Assembly: GCA_030762935.1 (NCBI GenBank)
Contig: CM060880.1
Coordinates: forward strand, 16,237,001-16,301,000
From: Hymenopus coronatus
Taxonomy: Eukaryota > Arthropoda > Insecta > Mantodea > Hymenopodidae
Length of the DNA: 64,000 nt
Reading direction: 5' to 3'
This document shows, one piece after another, positions 37,101-52,100 of this stretch (position 1 is its first letter; every line of letters begins with the position of its first letter). Below the pieces are notes generated by a model that saw only the letters and a list, made by a program, of their open reading frames with translations, was not told where the DNA came from and made no database searches. Made by a program: the position numbers and the translations under genes.

Positions 37101-40100
37101 CCTTCCACCATTCGTGCCAGAAATGCTGTCATATTTTCATGGCCACGCAGCACATTGTAATGTAAAACAAACAGAGCCCTTATTCTGACAACTTTAACAA
37201 AGACTAAACTATTCTGTTAGGTGTAATGGTATTAATATTGGTAGTCATAACAAAATAAATGGGTACACGTATAATAACTGTAAAAAACACAATCGAAAAA
37301 ATAAATAGTATGTATGCAATAACTTACATTTATTCACTCTCTGGAAGTATCTCTATTCCCTCCATCTCCCAAAACTACGCTTCCTCTTTGTTACATGAAG
37401 TGCTAATCAAGTGTTTGAAATTGCGCGCTATTATGCGAATTGCATTCTTCACAAAACCGCTGCATAGCATATTTCACACGCTTTCTTTTTTCCCAGGCAT
37501 AACCACTTTTTCTGTTAAGATTTTTCTTTGTGAGCACTATTTAAATTTGTAACCACTGGTGAACTCAGATGTTAATTTCACCACTTCTTTCACGGGAAAT
37601 GTTGGATATTTCTCACAAAACTTACAATAAACATTCAACACTATAGCTTTTTCATTTATAGTCAACAGTTTACCAGTCTTATGCTTTATGTAACTCGACA
37701 AAGAAGCAAAATGAAACTCACAGCGACCGTCCTCTTTGATTTTAAACAGCAGCAACCATTACTGTGTAAACACCATTGTGGAAATCAGATGACTCATACG
37801 AATAACATGTTGGAACTTGTAGCTCTGCTTAGTGATACAAATGGGCATCAATTTCACTCTTAGATATTTGTATAAATGTGTTACAATGTAGATTGTTAGA
37901 ATGGGATTACATTCTTGCGCATACTACTACTGTGTACACTGGCCATGTTGATCCGTTTTGGTGCAGATCGAGAGTGAATAGAAAATATCTCGCTGTCTCA
38001 GCTGATAAGAGGTATGTCTCCAATAGATTCATGCTGCGTAAGCAATGATGTCATCATTGTTGCAAGATGTAACAAACATTCCTCAATGAGTCGCTTTCCG
38101 TGGTGTAATGGTTACCATGCTAACTTCATATACCCAAGGTTGCTGGTTCAAACCTGGTGGAGGACAATGAATTTTTTCAGGCATAAAAATCCTTAGCATG
38201 GCTTCCTTTGGAAGGGAAGTAAAGCTGTTGGTCCCGTGTCGTTGATTTACGGCACATAAAAGAACCTCAAGCCTGATAGAGAGGCCTCTGAGCAAAATTA
38301 AGCAGTCTTTCATGCCCAGAATAGAATGGGACGCTGAGAACCACAGCAGTTAAAGAGCATCCATAAATAACATGCCATTGCCATTTCCATTTTTCCTCAA
38401 TGCAGTTTCAGTTGGCGCTGAGAATCCTAAAGTAATTGTAAATATAAGCAATGATAATGACAGTGACTTTGACTTGATGAAGTTTTAGTGGGAGTCCGAG
38501 CTGCAGCGGTTGGCATGCAAGCCCATACACCTGCCTCAGTGTAAAGGAAGAGCACTGTGAATCTTAAATTTTCTCAGAATATCCAGTGAAGTTTTTGTAG
38601 TATCAACCATTTGTAAGATTTTTTTGTTGGTGAGGTTGAAATTTTGTAATTTTATATTTTGAAGTTTTGTCATCATTCATTTATTGTCATGGACATGCAA
38701 AGAGCATGGAATTTCAAAGGCAACAAATAGCAACTTGCTTTTAAAGCATGACTTATTTCTTCAGTCTTGTAACTCCCTGGTATCCACAACAAAATGTTTA
38801 ATGAAATCATTTCTGTAAATATTGGGCCAGTGCAGAAGTCCATGCTTTTCTTCTTTGGGTTGGCATCACTTTATTTGTTATTAGTTGTTTTTCTTCAGTT
38901 TGAAATTTGATTGTTGCAAACAGGAGCAACATCGTTAACCACAAACACTATATGACATGGCAACACTGTAAGAAAGAAATGCACTTGAGATGTTGCTTAT
39001 TGCATTTGGAGCTTGTTGACTTGTTTTAGAAACAGCGGATTATCAAGTACAAAATGAGTCACTTGACTAATGCCAAGTATCATGAAGTGCTACTCATTTA
39101 CAGTTAAATACATAGTGATGTTCTGACGTCTTTATGATTGTTTGAGAATAATCATTGCTTCACTTAAATAGATCAGCAGCTACAGCAAGAAATTGTCAAG
39201 AAAGATTAGTAATGTTGCTGAATGGGGGTGAGTTTACTGTGCAACATTGCTAATCCATAACAGCTTTAGAAATGAAAAAGCACTGGAGAAATATGCAGAC
39301 AATGCCAAGGGAAAGCAACCAGGTAATAGCTCGTAGATTGAAGTAGTAGCATGGTTATTGTCACTAAATGGCAGTAGTACTGCTCTATTTTTCTTCCCTA
39401 TTCAATGCAAATGGACCACACCAGGTTATTTGTTCAATGATGCAAGATAACAGTGAAATTCAAATGTATTGTTATATATTAATAATTGTTTTCTTGCTCA
39501 TATCATTTAAAATGTAACTATTTACTTGCCACTAAATGGAAAATATTAGTGCTGTATTTTTCTTCTCCACTTAATGTTAAGAAAATGCACCAGGTTATGG
39601 AGCCAATGATTGCAAACAGTGAAATTCAATATATATTTTATGTATTAACTAAAGTTTCCTGGCTCCTATCATTTAAAACAAAGAAATAAAAACTTTATTT
39701 CATATAAAGTATATTTTTTTTTGTCCCAGTTCTTTAAAAATTAACAAGCACATTAACCAATAATCCTTGGAAGCTGAAAACGGCAGAGAAGTGACAGGAC
39801 CCTGCTAGTCTACTGTCTTAGATTAACCCAGCTATTGCAGGAGTTGATTATTTGAGGTTATGTGGTATATGGGCTAGCTAAAGGTGATTTTATCTAAATA
39901 TGTCACCATCATGCTGCAATTGCAGCACTCTTAATATTTTGTGTTAAATGAAAAAATTGAAGACACAAAGCTATTATCAAATAAAAACATCGTCCATACT
40001 TTCTCACACTGTTCTTTGCATGTTTTAGTGTTTCCCCACTACCCTCCTTTTCCCAATACCAACTGTATATGCTCCACAACACAGATTATTGTGCATTTCA

Positions 40101-43100
40101 ACAATTTTCTGATGCAAAGGTTGCCTGCCTGATGTTACGCAGCAACAGACCCTCATTCAGCAACATTACCGAAAGATTTCCAAATGCATGATCACCATAT
40201 AATAGGACATTTGTTTTCATCTTCCAAAAATTTCCAGATAGAGGAAGCGTAATCTACTTATGTTGAAGTAGCTGGTTAAAGAAATATTACACAAGAAGAA
40301 ATCCTTCACATGGTGGAAGAAAGTCCTGGTAGCAGCATATCCCAATGGACTGTTTTGCGAACTTTAAAAGAAGTTCTTCTTGATTGTCTTGCTAATTATC
40401 ACAAAGAAAGAAAGTGTAGTCATGCAACTTAGGTTTCTCAAGCTATTTAACCTTGTAAGTGCTTCTATTAATAATTTGCATAATATTGTAGATGCTTCCT
40501 CAATTCCATATTCTGTATAATATTTAGGTTACATTAAAATCATGTTTAGGTTTCTATTTGTTGCTATAGCTGGAGAATTAAAAGTGATCGTTTGTTGTTG
40601 AATTTGCTGTGTTGCAATATTGTGCAAATTAAATTGATAATTATCTCAACGACAGAAAGCTTTAGGGAAAACCACTTAAAGCAATATGCTCTTTCATGAT
40701 TTAAAAGGATAATCATAGATCACTTTCCATCCTGTATATCTCAATTTACATTTAATGGATAGAAAAATAAGACTTTGTAAAGATTGAAAGTATATATAAA
40801 TGTTACCTATAGAAAGTCTATCCATATAACACCTCATTTTTAATGTTAAAAAAGGATTAATACAAACATTTATTATGCTAACAGGTTAGAAGATTTTAAA
40901 CCTCAATCTTAAAAAATCACTTGTGTTCTATTGTTAATAAGTTGATTGTGTTTCAGATTCCTTCAAATTGGAAGAACCCTTCAGGAGACTATCACTTAGG
41001 TATTAAAAACTCATTTGATCTCTATCCATCAAAGTTGAAAGAGCGCATAGAAAAAGAACGAAGGGAGAAACTATGGGATCCTAGTCACAAAACAACGTTT
41101 GCGGAGACTACTAGAAAACTACAAGTAAGTTCCTCTCATGATGCTTCTGTGAATGAGATCATGTGAAGATCACAAATTTGTAATTCTTATGTTTGTGCAG
41201 GAGTTTGAGAGCAAGAATGCACAGCCAAACCAGTTACAAGATAAACTCCTGAAGGAAGATTTGGATGCTCAGGTGGAGATACTGTCAAACATTGACAAGA
41301 AGTACAGTGACGTGGGCTCAGCGTATGACTGCGTTGTCTTCCATGATGGAGAAATGTGGAGGTAACGTAAGAATGTTTATATGCATTGTTGCAGCCACAT
41401 AACAAAAGATTCACAATTAAAATATTGACAAAAATTAATGTAATACAATTTTAGGAACCTAATGTTTTCACATCCATGGCTCATTTAGAGATTTTCAAAC
41501 ATTTTCTTCTGTGTTTACAAATGTTTACTTTCTCTAGCGCAAGAGAAGGTATTGTATTCCACCCAAAAATTTGATGTCGAAATTTCACTGGAAAAATATG
41601 TCCTGAGGTCCACTGAAGCTGAAGAGAGCATTTTTAGAAAATGGTCTGTGTGTGTGTGTGTGTGTGTGTGTACATGCATGCGCACACGGGCATAGGCGTG
41701 TATTTGTGCGAGAGACCAAACTTAGCGTTTATGTTAAGTACTTCCAAGGATGCGACACAAATATTATAAAAAAAAATCTTATCTACCACAAAGTACCCTT
41801 TAATTGGAAAAGTTTTTGAAAATTTTGTTATTCTCAAAAATGGCTCTTAACAATTTTGATTAAAATACTCTATATTAAATATATTTACATCACAAATAAA
41901 GTAATATTTTGAATTGTGTGGGAATAGTCTCTGAAGATGAGCTTTACAAAATTTTGCATAACAGCTAAACCATAAGAGATAGACAAAAACTTAAAACACA
42001 AAAAATGTAGATCTCCTTAAAATACACAATTTGTCATATATTATTTCCTTGTAGATTTGACCATTTTCGAGATATTCCTTGTTAATGGTTTCAGTTTTAA
42101 ACAAACTTTCTTTTAAACAGGACCATGCAAAGTAAACCAAACCTTGTTTGTTTCAATACCAACCAGCTTTTAAAAGATTTGACTATTGCTTTAGCACAAT
42201 GTTTTCTTTATTTCCCTTCTACTTACAATGAAGTAAGTAATAAGACAAACTTTGCTAATATTTATCTTGATTGGTATGATGTGGATAAAAGAATAATCTT
42301 TTATAAGAATAGTTTGTATTTGGAACAGGAGGAAGTTATGTGAATGGAACACATCAAATACTTTTTACTTGTAAAAGAAACAAATTATAAAAAATAAAAC
42401 TGTCATAATAAAACTGCAACACCAGGTCACCATTCATGTTATGTTAGGTGAAGGATTTGTGGCTGAGACTTTTGACTGCTTGCTCTTTCCTCCTGTGGGC
42501 ATGACGTGATTTTGGTTGTGGTTTGGAGAAGAGGGGGAAGTACTCTTAGCCTTCTAAATTGTTCAGAAGTCGTATTGGAATGGGGAAAGAAACTTCCATA
42601 ATTCCCCCACTTCTGTCTGCATACAATTTCTGGAAAGTGACTCTCAGATATAAAAAGGAAGCCTTGTCATTAGTTCTGGAAAATTGATTCAGTGATGTTG
42701 TATCCTTTGTATCCAGAATTGTGCAATGTCAGACACACATGCACGCATGCGCACACACACATTTTTTGGACTCAGGGGACCCTAAAACATATATTTCAGG
42801 TGAAATCTCAACATGGAATTTTTGAGTGGAGTACAATACCTTCTCTATTCACTATATATATGTTGTACGTTTGGAACTGGAGACAGTAATTGGAATAGAA
42901 AGTCATATGAGTGTATTATGTCAATTTTTCTGTAATTCTTTGTTAAATAGAACAAAAGTGTTGATAAACATTTTAAATGTATCTATGTCTCATTTAAAGG
43001 ATGATTTACCCAGTATCTGCATTTCAATACAGACATGAGTCTTATTTTGATACTGTTATTTGTACAGAGCCTGCTTGGATACTTCAGAGGTGGGGAACCT

Positions 43101-46100
43101 GGAGAGTTGCACTCTGTTGGGAGAGTATAGCAAAACGCACCAGTATGGCACACTGACGCAGTCAGATCAACTTAATTACAGCATCAATGTGCATAACAAT
43201 GGCAACACGCTAGAAGTAGTCAGCATGTGTTGTAAGTTACAATATTATTTTGGTAAACACTGTGATCTGTATTTGATTCTTATGCCGTCATGAGATTGAG
43301 TAGGATGAATACTAAAGCACATTCCATGCTTAAAAGACAATGCAGGTTAAATGGAGCGCACTGTTGTCACATATACTGTATTTATCCAAATACTAGACAA
43401 TGTTTTTTCCCAAAATATTAATGTTCAGAATTGAGAGTTTTCTTGCATTCATGATATGTTTTCTGAATATTCTACAGGGAAAAGGTAAGTTTCAAATTTG
43501 GTGGGTATGGCAGAGGCAAAGCTGGGGGGAAATGGTATAGATTACCGCCAAGGTCACAGATTTTAAGTGTTTCATTTTGCACCAAAAATTAGCTGTTAAG
43601 GAGCCTATGAGCATTTTCATTGGAAAAAAAAATTACTCTTTGAGATTAAAATATAATTACAGGACTTCCTTTCACATCTGTGGTTGCACATAATGTTGTA
43701 TTGCAAGTCCACGATCACACAGAAAGAGAGAGATTAACAGCACATTTCCCTTCCCGGGCTGCACATATACAGCAATGTGAATTTAGCTCAAATTCAAACT
43801 AATTAAAACATTTCACGACATAGTATATTAAGTATGTTGTCTTAACAGAAAATAGTATTCATAAGTAATCGTCGTTACAACTACACTGCCACCGCTGCCA
43901 TCACGTTTTATCATTGCATATACTATACACTTCATTCTCCCTTCTCCATCTCTGCCACTCGCAATGAATTTCTGTGCAAATTCAAATTAGTAAAACCATA
44001 TACAATGTGTTACATTAACTATGTTATTAGTAAAACCATATACAATGTGTTACATTAACTATGTTGCCTAAAAACAAAATCATATCCATTGTCGTCATTA
44101 TAGTTACGCAACTAACTACCACTGCTGCCGTCATGTACCATCACCCCCATACCATTTGCCATACTACCCTCTCTGGCAACTGCTCAAAACATGAATTTCC
44201 ACGCAAATTTAAATTACGTATACAATAAATAAATAAATAAATAAAGGACTTAATCAGCTTAAGTGTCCATTAGTTTGTTCAAAATATGTGGCAAACCTTT
44301 AAATTTCAATTAAAAATTCTTCTTTTTATATACCTATGTCTTTTAAACATGCCTTATGTAGATGATTTGCTAAATTCCAAAATTAGTTACTGAGAAAATT
44401 AGTGACTACATCGAAAAGTAGGTAAGAGGTGTAAATTCATTTATGATTTGTTGTTGTTTGTTTAACTATTAAACTTTTTTTGTAAAAAAATGATTGTGCA
44501 TTACGTTTTGATTCACCTTCGTAAAAATACCTTATACATGTCCCTACTTATCCATTTTACAGTGTGTTTCAGTCTACAGTTTTTGTACATATGTGCATTT
44601 CATGTATCCATTGTTTTCCAGTATTTATTGTTTTTTTTTTTTTACCTCGGAAAATGAATAAAGGTTCAACTATAATGGATAGCTGTGATTTGTCATTGGT
44701 AGAGAAAGTTGTTTGAATATAAATAGGAGTAAAAACATAGATTACACTCAAACTTCACTCTTGAAATAAGGTAACTTACTTCGGACATGTTTCGGTGGCT
44801 TTTTCCACCATTTTTAACGGAGATTCCGAAGTAAGTTACCTTATTTCAAGAGTGAAGTTTGAGTGTAATCAATGTTTTTACTCCTATTTAATTAGTTACT
44901 TCACTGTGCATTCCCATTAATGTTTTAATTGTTTGAATATGTTGCCTCAGATTTTTTTGTATACTTATTTTCTTAATGACCTTAAGATTATTAGCTCCCT
45001 AGATTTTGATGTTTCCCAGTACTGTTACTAATTTAGTGTATGAAACTTAAATGAAGAGTTTGTGATGCTATGAGGAATATTTGTTTTTTACAGTTGAAGA
45101 AATGTACAAGCAATGGAGAACTGGAATTTTAATTTTGCTGTTTTACTTTTTAGCGGGGCATGGTACACACGTGGCCTCTATAGCAGCAGCATGCTTTCCA
45201 GAAGCTCCCGAAAAGAATGGTATTGCCCCAGGCGCACAGTTGATCTCATTAACAATAGGTAAGAAGCTCAGGATTTACAGTTTTTGCTCCCCTATTTTCT
45301 CAGCAATAACCTAGTGACTGTCATTATTTTAATAAAGCAGCAATGACACATTGAGTTGTATACAATGCCTCAGTTGAAATTGGTTGATGTCAACTTGGCA
45401 TTGCTGACATTCTCTGTCATGGTTTCATTCATTGTCCAATATGACAAACCAGGTTGAAGGGCATTAAGGTAAAAACAAATAAGAAAATAGTTAACCTGTA
45501 AAGCCATATGTTTTATTAATTTGTTGAGTTGGTTTTTTAACACTACATCACTTACATTGTTATCACATAGTGTTAAAAAACCAACTCAACAAATTAATAA
45601 AACATATAATTTGACCGTTACTGTTACTAAATTCCTCCAAACATCAATCAACTGTAAAGCCATACTTATATTTGCTTCAGGCTGGTTTCACCAAAAATGT
45701 TAAAAATAGTTTTTAACATCTTGTTTGCTAACATTATGTTAAAATAGTTTACCGTAAAACATACTGAGTCAGTTGAGGAATTTAAAACAATTAAATTATG
45801 TTAAAAGTTTAACAGAATGTTAAAACTCTAATATTTTATCAAGCTTTTACAGCAAATTATTGGCTAACACCTATTAAGTTTAAAGACAATTCCAAACAAC
45901 AGGAATATAAAGGGTAGAGACCAAATTATACAGCTTTCAAATGCACTCCGATGGTTTTATCTATGCATCCCAGCACAGTCTTTTTCAGTAGGAGGCAATT
46001 AGGTATGTTCATAAATAATTACCACATTATTTTCATAATTGTTTTAGGCTAGAATCACAATATCAGCTGAAAAATCTAGGTCCAGAGTAATTAATTTTTG

Positions 46101-49100
46101 AACTTAATTGTTTAGACTGTGGCCATATTTACATTGAAAAGACCAAACATCATTTGGAAATCGGCGTTAGGAGTATTAAATACAAGTAGATTAATCAGTC
46201 AGTCGTGGAAGATCATTTTTGATCACTTAGCCATAGAATAAATCCAGAAGTTAAATTATTAAAACATTTAAAGAGACCCATAGATTTAGTGTTGTGGGAG
46301 AAAGTATTTATTTTGAAAAGTAGAGATTGAGTAATAAATTTTGAGAAACTGCCATTTGATTCTGTCACCAAATTTGGTTTACTTCCAGTAGATGACAATA
46401 CCATAGCAAACAACTGATCACCTAACAGCAGTAATTGTAACAGCAAGAATCGGAGGTTTACAAGGCATGTCCTATTGATTTGAATTTATTTATGAAGATA
46501 AGTTATTGTTATATTAATATTTGTGTTGCTCTATTGTTACTAGCTTCAGTTTTTATATCTTTATTTTTGCTGTCTGAAAAGGGGTTAATTATAGAACCTA
46601 AGTATAGAGCAATAATGGATTTAAAAAATATTGGAAGTATAGGAAAAGGCGTAGCTTGGCAGAAAATAAACAAGAAATTTAATTGCAGTGAACACGTTTC
46701 TCCTGCATTCAGTAAGTAACTACACCAATTTTATGCTAACATAAAGAAGCACAAAGAGTCTGAAGAGTTTTTAATTAGTTTTTAATTGGTAGTCGAATAT
46801 ACACACATGTGCTTCACAAAAACTTACTTTTACGCAGAACTAGTTTCGCATGCGTGTTACATGCATTGTCTACTGCTTTCGACTATCGGATACAACACGA
46901 GGATCCTTGATGTATGACTGTCTTCCCTCTGGTGTTGGATTGATGAACTTCATTAGCGGGTTCCCTATGAACCAAACTTGGTATTTAAGTTTAGTCTCTT
47001 CCAGGGATGCAACACAAAGATTTTGAGAAAAATCCCCCCCACCTCCAACTACTCTTTACATGGAACATTTTTTGAAAATTTTGAGTTTCTCAAAAATGGC
47101 TTGATTAAAATATCATGTATTAAAGCTATTTACCTGACAAATAAAATGTATATCTTGAATTTTCTGGAAATAGCCTCTGAAGAGTACTTTGTTCTGGATG
47201 AATTTTACGGAATTTTGAATAACTGCTAAACTGTAAGAGATGGACAAAAACTTATTGCATAAAAAATGTAGAGCACGTTAAAACACACAATTTATGTTAT
47301 ATGGATTTTTTTCGTGGAATCCATCATTTTTGAGACATTCCTTGTTTTTGGTTTCTGCTTTGAAAAACTTATACTTTTCTCATACAGGAATTTGTCAACT
47401 GCTGTCCATACAGACAAAGGAATTTCAATGACATAGCAACCAGCTTTTGACTATCACTTTAACCTATGTTACTCCCTTATTTTGCTTCTACTTACAAGGA
47501 AGCAAGTAATAAGACTATTTCTGCTCATTTTTTCTGATTAGCATGGAGTAAATAGCAGTATAAGCTATTTAAGAATAATTTGTTACAGAGATGTAGAGAA
47601 AGTCATGTGAATGGAACACGTCAGATTTTTTTTTTATTGTTTATGAATGTCAAAAGTCAAGACAGCCTTTGGTGTGGACCAAATGAGTGGCAGTCTAGAA
47701 AATGTGAAGTCTACGGATATGCCTCTAAAATGTTATGTTGAATGTTTCAGGTGACAACAGATTAGGTTCGATGGAGACAGGTACAGCTCTTGTACGAGCC
47801 ATGATACGTGTGATGCAACAGTCAGAAACCAATAGGATTCATCTCATCAACATGAGCTATGGGGAACATGCTCATTTCTCTTGCTCTGGGTAAGTTTCCT
47901 TCTTTAACAAAAAAACTCTCTCTGAAATTGATTTGCAGCAAAGGTTAATTATTTATTTATTTATATAGAATGTCCTAATAAGCATATAGTTCTAGGTGGG
48001 GACTTCCCTGTTGTGAGGCAGTAAGCAAAATACAAAGAACAAAATAAATGCACATAAAAAGGAGTAGATTCTTTATACTTTCTCTAGCCTGTATGTACAT
48101 ATAGCTAGAGAAGGTATTATATTCCACCCAAAAATTCAAAGTCAAAATTTTACCAGATATATATGTCATCTAATCAAGATAAACATTAGCAGAATTGGTC
48201 TTATTACTTGCTTCCTTGTTAGTAGAAGGAAAATAATGGAGTACATTAGGTTAAAGCAAATAGTCAAACCTTTCAAAAGCTGGTCGCCATGTGAAACAAC
48301 TAAAGAAAGTTATGTTAATGGAACACATCAGATTTTTTTTTTGTATCTATCTTGTGTGGGGGTGTGATTAACCTTAATGCAATATTCAAAATGTAGGGAT
48401 TTTTTGTTGTCAAATTGTTAGGAATTACAGTATTGTTAAAGTAGATATTTGAAGAGTTTGTTTTTAAATTGGAGTAAGTTGAATAATTCTTTGATGTTAA
48501 ATGGGAGACTGTTACATGTTTTGGTGGCACTGTATAGTAAGCTTTTTAATCCATATTTGGTAGAGTTAACTGATTCTGTAGAGATTTGATTGGCTGAACT
48601 TGTTTTTTAGGAGTGAATATCTTTTTTGTGTTTGATTATTGAGTTGGTACATAGGAGGTTATTTTCAGTTTTGTACATGAATAAAGTTTCACTATCTTTA
48701 CAGAGATAGGAAAATGGCAGTATGTTTGTTTCCTTAAACACTTTCATAAAGGTTTTAAATTCTTCGGAAGTATATTCTTTATGGCTCTTTAACATGTTCA
48801 TATTCTAAAGGCTGGTTTACAATAACTTGAGAACAAAAACAGGAATGGGAAGTGAGGCTGATTGTTATGTGGCGTAGCCCCTCTGTGGTGGATACCAAAT
48901 CTGGAGATCTGCCCCTCAGTGGCAAAACTCGGTTAGTAATTCATACAGTGGCAGCATGCATTCTTATAGTACTGTATCTCTGGCTTAATTTGAACTGCAA
49001 AGTTGGCAATACAAAACTCTACACACACTACAAACAATTTTGTTAGTGACATTTATTCAGTTCAGTACAAACAAGGTAGTATATTTAAATGATTTCTCAT

Positions 49101-52100
49101 TATGAGGGAATGATATAGATTTATTTTCTAACACAATTGTAAATTTATCCAGTTTACAATTATTCCATCCATATAGATTTCATTGTTGTTTGTCTTTAGA
49201 ACATTCAGGTGTTCAAATAAATTCCATATTACATCCAGTATATTTTACGTAATATAAATAATATTTATGATGATGGCTCATATAAATTTGATGTGTCATG
49301 GTGTAAGGATGGACCGAAAGTGACCAGAACTATAAGAAGTTGTACCTTTATTTATAGATGTTTCTCTATCAATGTCAAATAAACATCTTATTTACTCATA
49401 GTTACTAATATCTGCTATTGAGGAAGGTTGCTATACAAAATTAAAAATCTGATGTGTTCCATTCACATGCCTTTGTCTACATTGCTGTAACAAATTATTG
49501 TTAAAAAGCTTATATTTCATTCTACTTACGATAATCTGGATAAACATTAGCAGAAATTGTTGTAATTACTTGCTTCCTTGTAAGTAGAAGGGAAGTATGG
49601 GAATACATTAGGCCAAAACGGTAGTCAAATCGTTAAAAAGCCGGTTACCATCTGGTTGAAATTTGTTTCTATGCAGTGCCAGGATTTACAGCTTTCCGTG
49701 TGAGAAAATTTTAAGTATTTTAAATCTGAAACAAATAACAAGGAATATCTCAGAAAAAATTGTATATGATATAAATTATGTATTTTAACATATCTACGTT
49801 TTTTGTGTAGTAAGTTTTTTTCTTTCTCTTACAGTTTACCAGTTTTGCAAAATTCAGCAAAATTCATTCAGAATAAAGAGGGCTCTGGAGGCTATTCCCA
49901 GAAAATTCAAGATAAACATTTTATTTGCAATATAAATATATTTAATATGCAGTATTTTAATCAAAATCGTTAGAGCTATTTTTAGAAAATCAACATTTTT
50001 GGAAGTTTTTCCTTGTAAAGGGTATTTTGGGGTGGGGAAAGATTTTTCTCAAAATATTCATGTCACATCCCTGGAAGATACTAAACTTAAATACCAACTT
50101 TTCGTTTTTGAATTATCGTGTTCACAGACACATGGACCTTTCTCTAAAAATACTTTTTTTCGGGCGAATGCAATATCTTCTCTATACACTATGTATATAG
50201 TATGTGTAGAGAAAGTAGTAAATGAAAAGCTATATTTATTTATGGTTATAAATTTTTAAATTATATATCCAAAATGAGTGTACTTGCATTGTGAATGTTG
50301 AAGCTATATAGTAATGTATGTTATATTCTTGAGCCGCCTTTGATTAACATAAAAATACAAACATATTTCATTTATATGTATATACAAAAAAACTAAGACT
50401 CTGGGTTCAAGCAAGGCTCAGACTAATGGTTTTTAAGTGTGCTTAAAAGGGACGCCCCCATGTGAGTAGATTTACTGGCATTGAAAAGAACTCCTGAGGG
50501 ACAAAACTCCACTGATATGTTTTTTGCTTTTGACAATATCATTAACTAACAATTTTGTTTTGTCCCAGTTTCTCACTTGTTGTTCTGTTTCAGGAGGATA
50601 GGTGAACTAATGAATGAGGTGATAAACAAGTACAAAGTTGTGTGGGTAGCCTCTGCTGGGAATCACGGACCTGCTCTGTGTACCATTGGAACACCACCAG
50701 ACATTAGCACTAATAACATCATAGGTCAGTTCTAAATCATTGTTGCACACTTGCCATTTAATGAATTAATTTTGTGACACAGGCAATAGTAATAAGAATA
50801 ATAGTAGTCTAAAAATGTGCTTTATCAAATCTCTATACAACCCAGATGTTACAGGTGACATACATGGAACAAACAATAAAAGAACACATCATGTCACACA
50901 TATTCAATCATTAATAAGTAATAATCCTTTGGAAGTAAGCATAGCCATATAAAAATGTAATTACTCACAATTTCTGTTAAAATAAATTGGGAATAAATAG
51001 CTTAAATGAAATTGAAATGGAATTTAAATCAGTTTTGAATCGGAAGATAATGAAAATATTAACTTTTATAGTTTAGAAGCGGTTGCAAATATACAATTGC
51101 TTTAAATTGGTTAATTAGCTTAGAACTAGTTTCAAGGTATCACTTCCTCATCGTCAGCTGATTGCAAATGGTTGGCTCTCCTCTGATGGTTACCCCTCTG
51201 GCGGTGGTTCTATGAATTTAGTGATCAGATTTTCATCCATTGGGATCTCAAAAGTTCATTAATCTTGGACGAAATTTCCAAAGAAATATTTTCTCCCAAA
51301 TATAAAAAGGAAATACAACCCTCAAACTACAGAACAAAATCCGGTGTTCCATAAAAGGTTACATTCCATTAAAAAATTCCAGATTTTCTTACAGCAACAT
51401 AGCATTCATCCCCAAAAATAAATGCAACCTAAAATTCTGCATAAAATCAAACCAATAAGAAACAAATGCCAGCTCATAAAAATCTGGGATTTATAAAATA
51501 GATTGCAAAGAATGTGATCAAATCTGTATATGTCAAACTAAGCAAAATGTAGAAATGAGGCTTAAGGATCACTTTAGAAACATCAAATCCAGGTAGGAAG
51601 AAAAAGCAGATTATTTTAGGATACAGGAATACAAAGTTGTCAACATAACATCGCTTGTTAGACAGGCACAAAAACCTGCTGATTTAAATGTTTGGGAGAA
51701 AATATTTCTTTGGAAATTTTGTCCAAGATTAATGAACTTCGAGATCCCAATGGACGAATATCTGATCACTGAATTCATAGAATCACTGCCAGAGGGACTA
51801 AGAGACAAATGTAACCATCAAAGAACCAGTTACAATCAGCTGATGATGAGGAAGTGATGCCTTGAAACTAGTTCTGAGGTAATTAACCTAATTTAATGAA
51901 ATTGTATATTTGCAACCGCTTCTAAACTATAATGGCATTTAAAAGATAAAATTATCAGTTCTGTAATTCTGCATTATAATGATAGTGGAGAAGTGATTCC
52001 AAGAATTTCTGAGCTCTGTTTTCTTTTGATACTGTAAAAAGTCCTCAAAAATTGACCTTCGTACTTCAGTAATATTTTCAATCAACAACAAATTTAAGTT

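Larger units (their letters stand above)
51070..51930 (+). mobile_element. Penelope-like element with inverted 3' end
   Basis: The centre (51350-51850, + strand) reads [20 protein letters not shown], a GIY-YIG endonuclease, then [20 protein letters not shown] and [12 protein letters not shown]. The left 230 bp (51070-51300) is an inverted copy of the right end (51690-51930), so the element is bounded by long inverted repeats. Stops and indels show it is dead. Confidence 0.78.

Noticed and set aside
38089..38160. Possible tRNA gene with A and B boxes
   Set aside because: Repeated many times with a common non-tRNA body and target duplications, so it is a SINE head. The same applies to the heads at 8042, 12392, 27452, 58390 and 62750.
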